Source: Corallococcus silvisoli | GTDB lineage: Bacteria > Myxococcota > Myxococcia > Myxococcales > Myxococcaceae | DNA length: 64,000 bases | Direction of reading: 5' to 3' | Assembly (NCBI RefSeq): GCF_009909145.1 | Contig: NZ_JAAAPJ010000026.1 | Span: 1 to 64,000, forward strand | In this document: positions 26,358 through 35,127 of the stretch, one piece after another | Layout of the letters: every line of letters begins with the position of its first letter | How positions within the stretch are numbered: position 1 is the stretch's first letter | Made by a program: the position numbers and the translations under genes | The notes under the pieces: generated by a model | Seen by the model: the letters and a program-made list of their open reading frames with translations, nothing else | The model's database searches: none | What the model was told of the DNA's origin: nothing

Positions 26358-27244
26358 AGACGCCGCGCGACGTGCAGGCGGGGCCTTCGCCCCTGACTCC
26401 CGAGTGGCGGCGCTGGCTGGTGGAGAACCTGCTGCGCGGCACGCTGCCACGGGAGCTGGTGGCGGCGCTGGAGAAGGCGGGGGTGGGCGCGGAGGACGCG
26501 AGGCGCGCGGTGGAGGCGGAGCAGACAGAGCCCTTCGTCGCCGGGGCGCTGCGCGCGGTGGGCATGCAGCGCAAGCTGGAGGGCCTGCTGGATGTGTATT
26601 CGGAGCTGTTCCAGCAGACGGAGGGGCCGCCCCGGGTGGAGCGCCACGAGGCGCTGACGCCCGCCGTGTTCTTCGAGCGCTACTACTTCGAGAACCTGCC
26701 CGTGGTGCTGCGGCATGACTGGAGTGCTTCGCTCGAGCAGGAGGCGTGGACTCCGGCGCGCGTCGCGGCGTTGTTGGGCGAACGGGCGGCGAAGTACGCG
26801 TGCTGCGTCCCCCTGTTCGATGAACCCCGGTGGGAGCCGTTGGTGCGCGGCCTGGCGTCGCCTCGGGGGTATGCAGCGGAGGAGGCTCGGGCGTGCGAGC
26901 CGCGCCTGTGGTGGGACCCGCCAGCGGCGGAGGCCCCGCTGCGGGCCGCGCGGCGCAACGTGCTGCTGGCCCAGGTGCATGGGGTGCGGCGGCTCCAGCT
27001 CGTCCCGGCGTTCGAGCTGCGGCGCGTGGCTGCTTCCGACGAACCTGGGGATGCGCCCTTGAGCCTGGACGTGCTGCTGTCGCCCGGGGAGCTGCTCCTG
27101 CTTCCGGTGGGGTGGTGGTACGGCTTCACCGCGCCAGACGGAGGCGTCGCTGTTTCGTTCGAGGCCTTCGCGCTGCCGGAGCCGAATGTCACGTGGGACG
27201 TCGACGCGGAGCCCCAGCCTTCGCCCTTGCCCCCGCGCGACTGA
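26354..27244 (+). CDS. degenerate JmjC/cupin_8-like protein, copy 3 (predicted pseudoenzyme)
   Basis: 296 residues, the third paralogue. The N-terminal helical part is well kept (WLVENLLRGTLPRELV, GVGAEDARRAVEAE) and so is the fold framework (NVLLAQVHG, LLLPVGWWYG). All three iron ligands are gone: the HHD triad of copies 1 and 2 reads Arg197-Ala-Ala199 and the distal His is Tyr256. An Asp-rich insertion of the other copies is also shortened. The frame is intact and codon use normal, so it is conserved rather than decaying. It is translationally coupled to copy 2. A regulatory or substrate-holding partner is the natural inference. Confidence 0.85.
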   Translation: MKTPRDVQAGPSPLTPEWRRWLVENLLRGTLPRELVAALEKAGVGAEDARRAVEAEQTEPFVAGALRAVGMQRKLEGLLDVYSELFQQTEGPPRVERHEALTPAVFFERYYFENLPVVLRHDWSASLEQEAWTPARVAALLGERAAKYACCVPLFDEPRWEPLVRGLASPRGYAAEEARACEPRLWWDPPAAEAPLRAARRNVLLAQVHGVRRLQLVPAFELRRVAASDEPGDAPLSLDVLLSPGELLLLPVGWWYGFTAPDGGVAVSFEAFALPEPNVTWDVDAEPQPSPLPPRD

Positions 27245-27274
27245 GGGGCGTCTTGGGTAGGAGGGCCCGCGCGG

Positions 27275-30058
27275 CTACTGGTACAGCAGCACCTTGTCCA
27301 CCCACCGGATGCCGGGCTGCTTCTGGTGCCAGTCCAGGCGTTCGGCGCGCAGGGCCTGGGCGGGCTCCGTGCCGGCCTGGATGCGCTCGCGCACCGCGCG
27401 GAAGAACGCCCCCGCGTCGTTGGGGATGTCCGACGTGGCCGCGAACACGGCGCGGGCCCCCGAGGCGACGAAGGCCTGCGGCAGTGACTTCGTCTGATGC
27501 AGGAAGGGCGCGAGGTGGGCCGCGCTACAGGCGCCCAGCACCACCAGCGGCGCGCCATGCAGGTGGCGGCGGCGCAGCTCCTCCGCGGTGAGGCCGTAGC
27601 GGCCATCCGGCTGCGGCGACAGCGCGATGACGGTGGCGTCCGACAGCGCGCGGTCCACCACGCCGTGCGCGTGGATGTCGATGTCGGTGGCCTGCTCCAT
27701 GGCCTCCAGCACGTGCTCGGGCGTGGCCTGCGCGCCCTTGAGTCGCAGCAGCCGCTGCGCTCCCGCCAGGTCCGCCTCCGCCGCCGAAGGCAGTCGCGCC
27801 AGCCGCAGCGTCGACGGTGGCTCCACGTCCGACACCACCACGTGCAGCGGCGGCTTCGCGGGGGACGCCGCATGGGTGTCCGTGCCCACGCGGTAGCTCC
27901 AGGCGAGGTCCGGCGGGAGGATGCCCGCGCGGCTGTCCAGGGGCGGCGCGGCCAGCACCGCGACGCGCGAGCAGCCGCGCAGCAGCTCCACCAACTCGGC
28001 CGGCACCAGCCCCGTCAGGTCATCGCGCAGGGGCTCCGTGCGGGAGGCGTCGTAGTGGCCTTGGAGCTGGCCTTGGGGCCCACGCACGACCGCCACCGTG
28101 CGCTCACCCTCCACCGCCGCCGCCAGGACGCAGCCCTCTGGCACGGAGACCTGGAGGCTCTCGGCCACCACGTCCATCGCGTCGCGGAAGGCGCCCACCT
28201 GTCCCGCGCTCACCGCGAGCGTCTGGAAGGCCACCGCCCGCGCGTCGCGCGCGTCCGCGTTGGTGCGCAGCAGCGGCTCCGCCTCCGCGATGGTGCGGCG
28301 GAGCACCTGCTGGCCCTCGCTCCAGTCGCGGTCCACCGTGAAGCGGCCCAGGATGAGCGTGGCCAGCACGCGCCGCCCCGCGTTCTCCCGCAGCGGCGTC
28401 ACCCGCGCCAGCTCCGCCTTGAGGCGCGCCTCGTCGGACGGACGGGGATCCAACCGCGCCAGGTCCGCGAGGATCCACGCGCCTTGCAACCCGGGTGTCT
28501 GGCCGCAGGCCAGGGCCTCCTCCATCTCCTGCCGGGCCTCCCGCGGACGGAAGCGCATCAGCGCCAGCGAGGCCAGGTTGCGGTGGACCTGGGTTCGCGC
28601 GATGCAGTCGTCCGGTTGCCGGGCCAGGGACTCGGCGAGGTAGGCCCGCGCGAGCGCCACCCGCACCTGGAACCGCGTCGCGTTGGCCAACATCACGAGC
28701 GCGGTGCCCTCGCGGTCCCACTCCCCCAGCGCGGCGGCCTCCTGCCACGCGGCCCTGGCGGACTCCTCGGCTTCCACCAGCCGGTTCGACGCGGTCGCGC
28801 GCTGGCTCAGCCGCACGAGCAGATCCACGCAGCGCAGGTGCAGCTTGCGCGCGCGGCACTCTTCCAGCGCCTCCCGCAACCGGTCTCCGCCCTGGGACTC
28901 CTGTCCCGCCAGGTCATCCAGCCGGGCCCCTTCTTGCGCCAGCCGCGAGAGGATCCATGGGTCCCTCTCACCGTGCATCAGCGCGTGCAGCTCCTCCTGG
29001 GTGCGCGCCACGCTCGGCGCGCGGAGCAGCGCGCCCAGCAGCAGGTCCCGGGCCGTGCCCTCCTGGCGCAGCCGTTCGACGAGGCCCTCGGGGCTGGGAT
29101 GCTCCTCCCGCACCAGCTTCGCGTACTCGCGCGCGAGCGGCGCCCGGCGCGTGAAGTCCAGCGCGGCCACGCGCTGCACGGTGTCCTGCAACACGGAGGT
29201 GTCCCCGGACGCGTGGTCCAACACCCGCGCGAGCGGCCACAGCTCCTGCACCCGCGAGGGCTCCTCCGCGGTCGCCAGCAGTTCGTAGAAGGACTCGCGA
29301 GCCAGCCCCGGGAAGCGGGCCGCGGCCTCCACCGGCAGGGGCGCGGTGGGTGAGCGCGACCGGGCGAGGAACGCGTCGCGCGCGGCCTTCCACGCGGCGG
29401 CCCGTGCCCCCAGCCGGGAGCGCAGCGCTCGCGCCTGCTCGCGCGCCTCGTCGCTCCAGCCGGGCTCGCCCTTCGCGGCCACTGCCTCGAAGGTGGTGGC
29501 CGCCAGGAGCGTCAGGCCCAGCTCGCGCGCCATCACCGCCCGGTTCCAGCGCGCCTGCGGGTGGTCGGGCATGGCTTCGAGCGTGGCGTCCAGCAGCGTC
29601 AGGGCCTCGTCGGGGCGCTCCCGCAGGAGCGCCACGGCGGCCAGGTCGCTGTCCCGGTCCAGCGAGGGCGGCGTGCGCGTCAGGTACGCGAGCGCCTGCT
29701 CCGTATCGCCGTGCAGCAGGTAGCTGAGGCCCAGGCCGTGCGTGTCGCCGCGCTCCTCCAGGCGGGACAGCGCGCCCAGGGGCACCGGAGGGGGCACGGC
29801 GTCCCGAGCGCGGGGCGGGACATAGGGCCGGTAGGCGTCCGCGGCGGGCCGGCTCAACCGCACCTCCAGGGGGCGCGTGGACGCATCCGACAGCCACAGC
29901 GCGGGCAGCTCGGGGCGCGGGTCCCATTGACTCCAGAGGCGCACCGCGGCGAAGCCCAGGGCCACGCACAGCGTCAGGGCCAAGCCGCCCCCCACGCGCG
30001 TCATGCCTGTGCGCCCCGGAAGGCGCATGCCTCGGGGCGTGACCAGCCAGCCAGCCAT
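27275..30058 (-). CDS. TPR/CHAT-domain protein (caspase-like protease fold), membrane-anchored
   Basis: 927 residues. A hydrophobic segment near residues 25-42 (GLALTLCVALGFAAVRLW) with few cleavage features suggests an N-terminal membrane anchor. A long helical, TPR-like region follows (about 90-660). The C-terminal CHAT domain (about 700-927) keeps the dyad: His798 in DIHAHGVVD and Cys844 in VVLGACSAAHLAP. CHAT proteins are clan-CD proteases related to caspases and separase, often acting in defence or regulated proteolysis. No obvious partner or substrate gene is next to it. It is convergent with the JmjC set; the ends are 30 bases apart. Confidence 0.88.
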   Translation of the reverse strand: MAGWLVTPRGMRLPGRTGMTRVGGGLALTLCVALGFAAVRLWSQWDPRPELPALWLSDASTRPLEVRLSRPAADAYRPYVPPRARDAVPPPVPLGALSRLEERGDTHGLGLSYLLHGDTEQALAYLTRTPPSLDRDSDLAAVALLRERPDEALTLLDATLEAMPDHPQARWNRAVMARELGLTLLAATTFEAVAAKGEPGWSDEAREQARALRSRLGARAAAWKAARDAFLARSRSPTAPLPVEAAARFPGLARESFYELLATAEEPSRVQELWPLARVLDHASGDTSVLQDTVQRVAALDFTRRAPLAREYAKLVREEHPSPEGLVERLRQEGTARDLLLGALLRAPSVARTQEELHALMHGERDPWILSRLAQEGARLDDLAGQESQGGDRLREALEECRARKLHLRCVDLLVRLSQRATASNRLVEAEESARAAWQEAAALGEWDREGTALVMLANATRFQVRVALARAYLAESLARQPDDCIARTQVHRNLASLALMRFRPREARQEMEEALACGQTPGLQGAWILADLARLDPRPSDEARLKAELARVTPLRENAGRRVLATLILGRFTVDRDWSEGQQVLRRTIAEAEPLLRTNADARDARAVAFQTLAVSAGQVGAFRDAMDVVAESLQVSVPEGCVLAAAVEGERTVAVVRGPQGQLQGHYDASRTEPLRDDLTGLVPAELVELLRGCSRVAVLAAPPLDSRAGILPPDLAWSYRVGTDTHAASPAKPPLHVVVSDVEPPSTLRLARLPSAAEADLAGAQRLLRLKGAQATPEHVLEAMEQATDIDIHAHGVVDRALSDATVIALSPQPDGRYGLTAEELRRRHLHGAPLVVLGACSAAHLAPFLHQTKSLPQAFVASGARAVFAATSDIPNDAGAFFRAVRERIQAGTEPAQALRAERLDWHQKQPGIRWVDKVLLYQ

Positions 30059-30188
30059 CTGGGGCCTCCCGCGTGCCCCCGCCTGTCCTCCGCGGGTCTT
30101 GCAGGCGACAGTCTAGGGCGAATCCCGCCGGGCACGACAGGGCCCGGGGAAAAGCACGCGGAGGCGCCGGAGGCCGGACGGCGGGGAC

Positions 30189-31865
30189 CTACTCCACCTT
30201 CAGGGGCGCGCGCGTGGACTCCACGACCCGGTGGATGGGGTACAGCTCGCCCACGGTGAGGCTGTCGTCCAGGAACTGCCAGCGGCAGAGGCCGTCATCC
30301 GAATGCGGCTCCAGCAGGTAGGTGATGAGCGTGCCGGTGCGCTGGTCGGTGGGGACCTTGAGGGTGCCCGCGGGGAACTCGCGCTCGGAGCGCTCGGGGG
30401 CCACGGTGAGGATGGTCTCGAAGCGCACGGGCTTGGGCTTCTGGCTGAGCGGGACTTCATCCTGCCCCGGCGGCGGCACGTTGGCGGCCACGTCCGGGCT
30501 GAAGGTCTGCTCGCGGCGGGCGATGCGGTAGCTGTCCACCTGGAAGCGCTGCGCCTGGGCGAGCTTCTCGAAGCGGATGCCGTGGCCCTCCAGCCGGGAG
30601 GCGAGCGACGCGGGCACCAGGTACGCGGACGGCGTGCTCACCGACTGCGTGGGCACGAAGGTGCGGTAGTGCGGCGTCTTGTAGACCTTGCGGCGCTTGC
30701 CCGGGTAGCGCCGGCCTTCGATGCTGGCCTCGTCGAAGGAGTGGATGACGGCGGTGTCGTCGCCCAGCACGTAGGCCGGGTAGTCGAACACCAGCGCGCC
30801 CTCCGCGTCGCGCTGGGCGACGCCGTAGTTGATGCCCACGAGGTCCTGCACGTCGGGCGTCTTGCCGCGCGCGATGATGGCCGCCTCCTCGAAGTCGGTG
30901 GCGGCGCGGTAGGCCTTGGCGTAGCGGGCGGCGTCGCGGATCAGCTCCAGCACCCACGCGCGGATGACGGCGACGCGGCGGGGGAAGTCGATGTAGCTGT
31001 ACGTCTCCAGCAGCACGTCCAGCCGGCCCAGCAGGCCGCGGTAGTGGCTGCCGAAGCGGGGCAGCGCGGGGTAGGTGTGCCAGCCGGAGCGCGGGTCGCC
31101 CTCCTTGCGGAAGTTGCCGTACCAGAAGCTGTCGAAGCCGTGCTTCTTCTTCACCGCGGCGGACACGCGCTCGGCCAGCTCGCGGTTGTAGCCGCGCGAG
31201 GTGTGCATCAGGGTCGCGTTGCCGTGGGGGACGTCGAAGGTGAGATCGAAGCCGTGGATGCTGCCGTCCGTGGTGTGGCAGTCCACGAAGAGGTGCGGCC
31301 ACCACGCCTGATACAGCTTCGCGAGCGCGCGCGTCTCCGGCGCCTCCTGCTTCATGTTGTCGCGGTTGAGGTTCCAGCCCTCGCCGGTGTAGCGCGTGCC
31401 CACGCCGCCGGGCGGGTTCACCTGGCCCTCCAGGTTCTTCAGGTCCAACGCGCGGTTGCCCTTGCTGATGCGGTCGTTGCCGTCCGGGTTGAAGTTGGGG
31501 ACGAACACGAGGCACAGCCGGTCCAAGAGCTTCTTGCCCAGGGAGGTGAGGGTGAGCTCGCGCGCCAGGGCCTGCAGCGCCTCCTTGCCCTCCACCTCAC
31601 CGGAGTGGATGTTGGCCTCCACCATCACGATGAGCTTCTTCTGCTTGCGCGCCAGCTCCGGCGTGAAGCACTGGCGGTCGCTGAGGATGAGCGACACGAG
31701 GGGCTGGCCTTCACCGCTCTGGCCGAAGTCCACGCGCTTGGCGAGCTTCGTCTGGCCGCAGAGCGCGTCGACGAAGGCGACCACGTCGGCGCTGCGGGAG
31801 GTTTCCTGATAGTCGGTGGCTTCCGCGCGGGTGCGCAGCTGGGAGATGGGCATAGGTGCGCGCAT
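30189..31865 (-). CDS. M14-family zinc carboxypeptidase-like protein
   Basis: 558 residues from the ATG at 31865, chosen for the GGAG seven bases upstream. The zinc motif HSGE (His87 and Glu90 in EANIHSGEVEGKE) and the third ligand His197 in FVDCHTTDG are present. NFNPDGNDR and the GTRYTGEGWNLNRDN segment complete the M14 layout. There is no signal peptide in this reading, so it may be cytoplasmic; the longer 631-residue frame shows no credible one either. The C-terminal third carries beta strands of unknown use. It likely trims peptides or deacylates substrates as some M14 members do. Confidence 0.88.
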   Translation of the reverse strand: MRAPMPISQLRTRAEATDYQETSRSADVVAFVDALCGQTKLAKRVDFGQSGEGQPLVSLILSDRQCFTPELARKQKKLIVMVEANIHSGEVEGKEALQALARELTLTSLGKKLLDRLCLVFVPNFNPDGNDRISKGNRALDLKNLEGQVNPPGGVGTRYTGEGWNLNRDNMKQEAPETRALAKLYQAWWPHLFVDCHTTDGSIHGFDLTFDVPHGNATLMHTSRGYNRELAERVSAAVKKKHGFDSFWYGNFRKEGDPRSGWHTYPALPRFGSHYRGLLGRLDVLLETYSYIDFPRRVAVIRAWVLELIRDAARYAKAYRAATDFEEAAIIARGKTPDVQDLVGINYGVAQRDAEGALVFDYPAYVLGDDTAVIHSFDEASIEGRRYPGKRRKVYKTPHYRTFVPTQSVSTPSAYLVPASLASRLEGHGIRFEKLAQAQRFQVDSYRIARREQTFSPDVAANVPPPGQDEVPLSQKPKPVRFETILTVAPERSEREFPAGTLKVPTDQRTGTLITYLLEPHSDDGLCRWQFLDDSLTVGELYPIHRVVESTRAPLKVE

Positions 31866-31974
31866 CCGAGCGCTCCGGCCATGCGTCGTCAAGCGCGCCA
31901 AGCGGGGCCACCTTGCCGCACCGTGGCGGTGTCCCATATGAGACCGGACGGAAAGTGTCACTCGAGGGGGCTTC

Positions 31975-33039
31975 ATGATGCGGGCTGGACACCGGCGCGG
32001 GCATGTCCTGGGCGCGCTCCTCCTGGGGTGCGCGGTAGGGGTCGCCGGGACGGGGTGCAAGCGGGATGCTCCCGCGGCGAGCACGCCCCTGGATGCGGGC
32101 GTGGCGGCCGTGGCCGTACCCGACGCGGGGAGTCAGGACGCGGGCGCGGTCGAGAAGGTGGCGAAACCGTTGCGGTTCTCGGACGTGGCGCTCACGCGCA
32201 GCGGCGACGACGTGGCGGTGACGTACACCCTCACCAACCCCGGCACGGCGCAGGGGCGTGGCGACGCGTGCCTGTCCCTGCACGACGAGCACGGGCGGGG
32301 CATCGACGCGGTGAAGCTGGGCAGCATCACCGTGAAGGGCGAGACGACCGACACGTTCGAGGACCGGGTGCGGGTGAGCCGGGGATTCTGGACGCAGGCC
32401 CGCTCGCTGCTGCTCTACACGACCTCCGCGTACTCCTGCTCTGCGGGGATCCTCAAGCCGACCAGCGAGGTGTCGCGGTTGCTGCCGTCGGGTCAGCCTG
32501 CTCCGGCGGGGACGCCGGCCTTCCAGGCGCCGGAGGACGCGACGGCGGCGGACTTCGCGGTGTCCAACATCCGGGTGAGACAGGATTCGGAAGCGGGCGA
32601 GTACCTCATCACGTACACGGTGAAGAACCTGACCGCGCGGCGCGTGTCGGGGGCCGGGTGCCTGCGGGCGTACCTCACGGAAGGTGGCCGAGGCGTGGAG
32701 GAGGACCGGGTGGGCGACTTCAGCCTCCCTCCGGGAGGTTCGGAGACGATCACCGACTCCATCCTCTTCGACGACGAGCGGCACTGGGATGAGGTCCAGG
32801 TGCTGCGGCTCTTCACGGGCCCCTATGGGTGCGCGACCGACGTGAGCGAGGACAACGCCGGCACCGCGTTCAACAAGCCCGCGGACGTCCATGCTCCGCC
32901 GTTGAACGAGGACGGGCCGGAACGGGACTCGATCGAGCTCAATGGGATTCCGAGCGAGGAACCCGCGTCGGACGAGGAGGCCCTGGCTCCGACCGAGGAC
33001 GAACCCGAGGACGAGCCTCAGGACGAGCCCACCTACTGA
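31975..33039 (+). CDS. lipoprotein, hypothetical
   Basis: About 354 residues. The signal peptide ends GVAGTGCKRD, giving a lipidated Cys near residue 28. Two similar beta-sandwich-like halves (about 60-165 and 175-290) each begin LRFSDVALTRSGDDVAVTYTL or DFAVSNIRVRQDSEAGEYLI and run through tract-like VTYTLTNPGTA and ITYTVKNLTA. The tail is acidic (ends EPEDEPQDEPTY). The repeats suggest an internally duplicated adhesin-like or substrate-binding fold. It is divergent from the M14 gene. GAGGGGGC precedes the double ATG; either Met may start. Confidence 0.8.
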   Translation: MMRAGHRRGHVLGALLLGCAVGVAGTGCKRDAPAASTPLDAGVAAVAVPDAGSQDAGAVEKVAKPLRFSDVALTRSGDDVAVTYTLTNPGTAQGRGDACLSLHDEHGRGIDAVKLGSITVKGETTDTFEDRVRVSRGFWTQARSLLLYTTSAYSCSAGILKPTSEVSRLLPSGQPAPAGTPAFQAPEDATAADFAVSNIRVRQDSEAGEYLITYTVKNLTARRVSGAGCLRAYLTEGGRGVEEDRVGDFSLPPGGSETITDSILFDDERHWDEVQVLRLFTGPYGCATDVSEDNAGTAFNKPADVHAPPLNEDGPERDSIELNGIPSEEPASDEEALAPTEDEPEDEPQDEPTY

Positions 33040-33223
33040 GGCTTCGCCGCCCAACGCGCCTCGAAGCCGTGGGAAGACATTCCCTTCCGGTGAGGCGCCT
33101 CGGGTCAGGGCCTGACGGGCGAGCGGCGCCCCCTGTCTGTCCGGGCGGGGGAGCGGGACTCCGTCTGGATGCGGGCGTGCCTACGTTTGAGCCCAGAGGG
33201 CCGGGACCCTCGGGGAGACCATC

Positions 33224-33574
33224 ATGTGGACACGCCGCTTCAACGGGCTCGTCGTGCTGGGGGTGATTGGAACCGTGGGCTTCGCGGTGGGCTGCAACGA
33301 ACGCCAGCAGCAGACCGTGAACGAGAACGCACGTCAGGCCGGGCAGCAGGTAGGCGAGGCCGCCCGGGACGTCCAGCACGGCGCCCACCGCGCCGCCGAG
33401 AGCGTCCGCGAGTCCAGCCGCGAGGCCGCGAACGGCTTCCGGCAAGGAGTGGGCGGTTCGGGGCACACGGGCCCAGAGCAGCAGAAGCCGGGCGAACCCT
33501 GCCAGAACGGCCAGGACGCCGGCCGCGACCCAGGCTGCCCCCACGACGGCGCTGGTCCCCAGGAACAACGCTGA
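33224..33574 (+). CDS. small lipoprotein-like hypothetical protein
   Basis: 116 residues. A hydrophobic leader (LVVLGVIGTVGFAVGC) with a lipobox-like Cys24 precedes a polar, Gln/Ala/Glu-rich amphipathic helix (ENARQAGQQVGEAARDV and AAESVRESSREAA). The tail is Gly/Pro-rich with two Cys. GGGGAG just upstream supports the ATG. Resembles small lipoproteins common in myxobacterial genomes; no function is suggested. Confidence 0.7.
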   Translation: MWTRRFNGLVVLGVIGTVGFAVGCNERQQQTVNENARQAGQQVGEAARDVQHGAHRAAESVRESSREAANGFRQGVGGSGHTGPEQQKPGEPCQNGQDAGRDPGCPHDGAGPQEQR

Positions 33575-33626
33575 GACGCACCCGGCCAGACACCCTCCGT
33601 CCGTGGGGTGTGTTTGAATGTGAACC

Positions 33627-34469
33627 ATGGATGTGGCCCCTGTCCTCCGTGGTCCCCGTGCGTCCCCTGGCCGTTGGCTGTGCCTGTGGCCGTTCCTGTT
33701 GATGACGGTTGCCTGCGTGACGACCGGCCAACCCCGTCACATCCCCACCTTGCAGGAGCGCTGCGAAGGCGGGAGCCCCTCGGCCTGCGAGACGTGGGGC
33801 CAGCAGCTCATGGTGGACAACCGGGTGGAGGAGGCGGATCACGCGTACGGACTGGCGTGCGCGACGGGCTCCACCTCCGCCTGCGTGACACAAGGCAAGC
33901 TCCGGCTGGAGCACGGCGACGTGACCGGCGCGGAGCCGCCCCTGCGCAAGGCCTACGACGACGACACGGAGGAGGGCGCGCTGGCGCTCGCGGACCTCGA
34001 GGACGCGCGCGGGGATGCGGAGGCCGCTTCGCGGCTGCGCTGGGAGGCGCTGGCCATCGACAAGTCGACGGTGGAGTTCGGCCTGGGCTGGCGCGTCCCG
34101 TGGTCGGGCGGCTTCGGCATGTCCATGGACTTGAACGTACAGCCCATGGGCCTGAAGGCGCGGCGGCTGGTCCTGGGGCTCAACCTGGGGCTCGAACACG
34201 AGCTGGTGTCGCTCAACGCCACGGTGGGCTACCAGCACTTCGTGACGAACTGGTTCGCGCCCTACGGACGGGCGCTCGTGGGGCCCACGCTGAGCGGAGC
34301 GCGGGGCAGCACGGTCAACCTGGGCGTCGAAGCGGGCGTGAAGGTCTTCGGGGGCCCGCTGGGCCACCTGGGCGTCGCGCTGGGCGGCTCGCTCGATGGC
34401 GCCTCCTACATCGTGTTCGAGCTCGGCATGGACTGGGTGCTGGCGCTGATGGTGGCCGCGCACATGTGA
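33627..34469 (+). CDS. lipoprotein with Sel1/TPR-like repeats, possibly barrel-like C-terminus
   Basis: 280 residues. The signal region (LWPFLLMTVAC, Cys30) suggests a lipoprotein. About 45-155 holds Sel1-like helical repeats marked by CEGGSPSACETWG and CATGSTSACVTQG. From about 160 the sequence alternates Gly and hydrophobic residues in strand-like fashion (FGLGWRVPWSGGFG, GVALGGSLDGAS), suggesting a barrel or beta domain. There is no clear ribosome site before the ATG. Function unknown. The stop is close to the convergent nth gene. Confidence 0.7.
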   Translation: MDVAPVLRGPRASPGRWLCLWPFLLMTVACVTTGQPRHIPTLQERCEGGSPSACETWGQQLMVDNRVEEADHAYGLACATGSTSACVTQGKLRLEHGDVTGAEPPLRKAYDDDTEEGALALADLEDARGDAEAASRLRWEALAIDKSTVEFGLGWRVPWSGGFGMSMDLNVQPMGLKARRLVLGLNLGLEHELVSLNATVGYQHFVTNWFAPYGRALVGPTLSGARGSTVNLGVEAGVKVFGGPLGHLGVALGGSLDGASYIVFELGMDWVLALMVAAHM

Positions 34470-34478
34470 CGCGGCGGC

Positions 34479-35117
34479 TCAGGCCGCGACGCCCAGCTTC
34501 GGGCACACGTCGTCGAGGACGCACTCGGCGCACTTGGGCTTCTTGGCGACGCAGGTGTAGCGGCCGTGCAGCACCACGGCGGGGCCGAAGAACGTCCAGT
34601 CGTCCTTGGGCACGAGCTTCATCAGGTCCGCCTCGATGGCCTCCGGCTTCTCCTGCTTGGACAGGCCCAGCCGCTGGCTGACCCGGGCCACGTGCGTGTC
34701 CACGATGATGCCGGACGCCTGCTGGAACGCGGTGTTGAGCACCACGTTGGCCGTCTTGCGCGCCACGCCGGGGAGCGTCACCAGGTCCTCCATGCGCGGT
34801 GGCACCTTGCCGTGGAAGGCGTCGAGCAGCGCGCGGCTCATGGCCTGCACCGTCTTCGTCTTCTGCTTGTAGAAGCCCGTGGGCTTCAGGTCCTCCTCCA
34901 GCTCCGCGGTGTCCGCGTCCGCGAGGGCCTGGGGGCCGTCGTACTTCTTCCACAGCTCGGCGGTGACGCGGTTGACGCGCTCGTCCGTGCACTGCGCGGC
35001 CAGGATGGTGGCGACCAGCAGCTCGAAGGGGGTGTTCCAGTTCAGCTCGTACTTCGCGTCGGGATACTTCTCGCGCAGGCGTTCGAGCACCACGGGGACG
35101 AGGGCGGTGGGTTTCAT
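34479..35117 (-). CDS. nth: endonuclease III
   Basis: 212 residues. It removes oxidised pyrimidines and nicks the abasic site in base-excision repair. The helix-hairpin-helix LPGVARKTANV carries the catalytic Lys121; Asp140 is in VDTHVARVSQRLG. The C-terminal 4Fe-4S site is complete as Cys189-x6-Cys-x2-Cys-x5-Cys205. The gene ends a three-gene minus-strand set with a monooxygenase-like gene and an alcohol dehydrogenase, 10 bases downstream of the latter. Confidence 0.96.
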   Translation of the reverse strand: MKPTALVPVVLERLREKYPDAKYELNWNTPFELLVATILAAQCTDERVNRVTAELWKKYDGPQALADADTAELEEDLKPTGFYKQKTKTVQAMSRALLDAFHGKVPPRMEDLVTLPGVARKTANVVLNTAFQQASGIIVDTHVARVSQRLGLSKQEKPEAIEADLMKLVPKDDWTFFGPAVVLHGRYTCVAKKPKCAECVLDDVCPKLGVAA

Positions 35118-35127
35118 GGGTGGGTCC

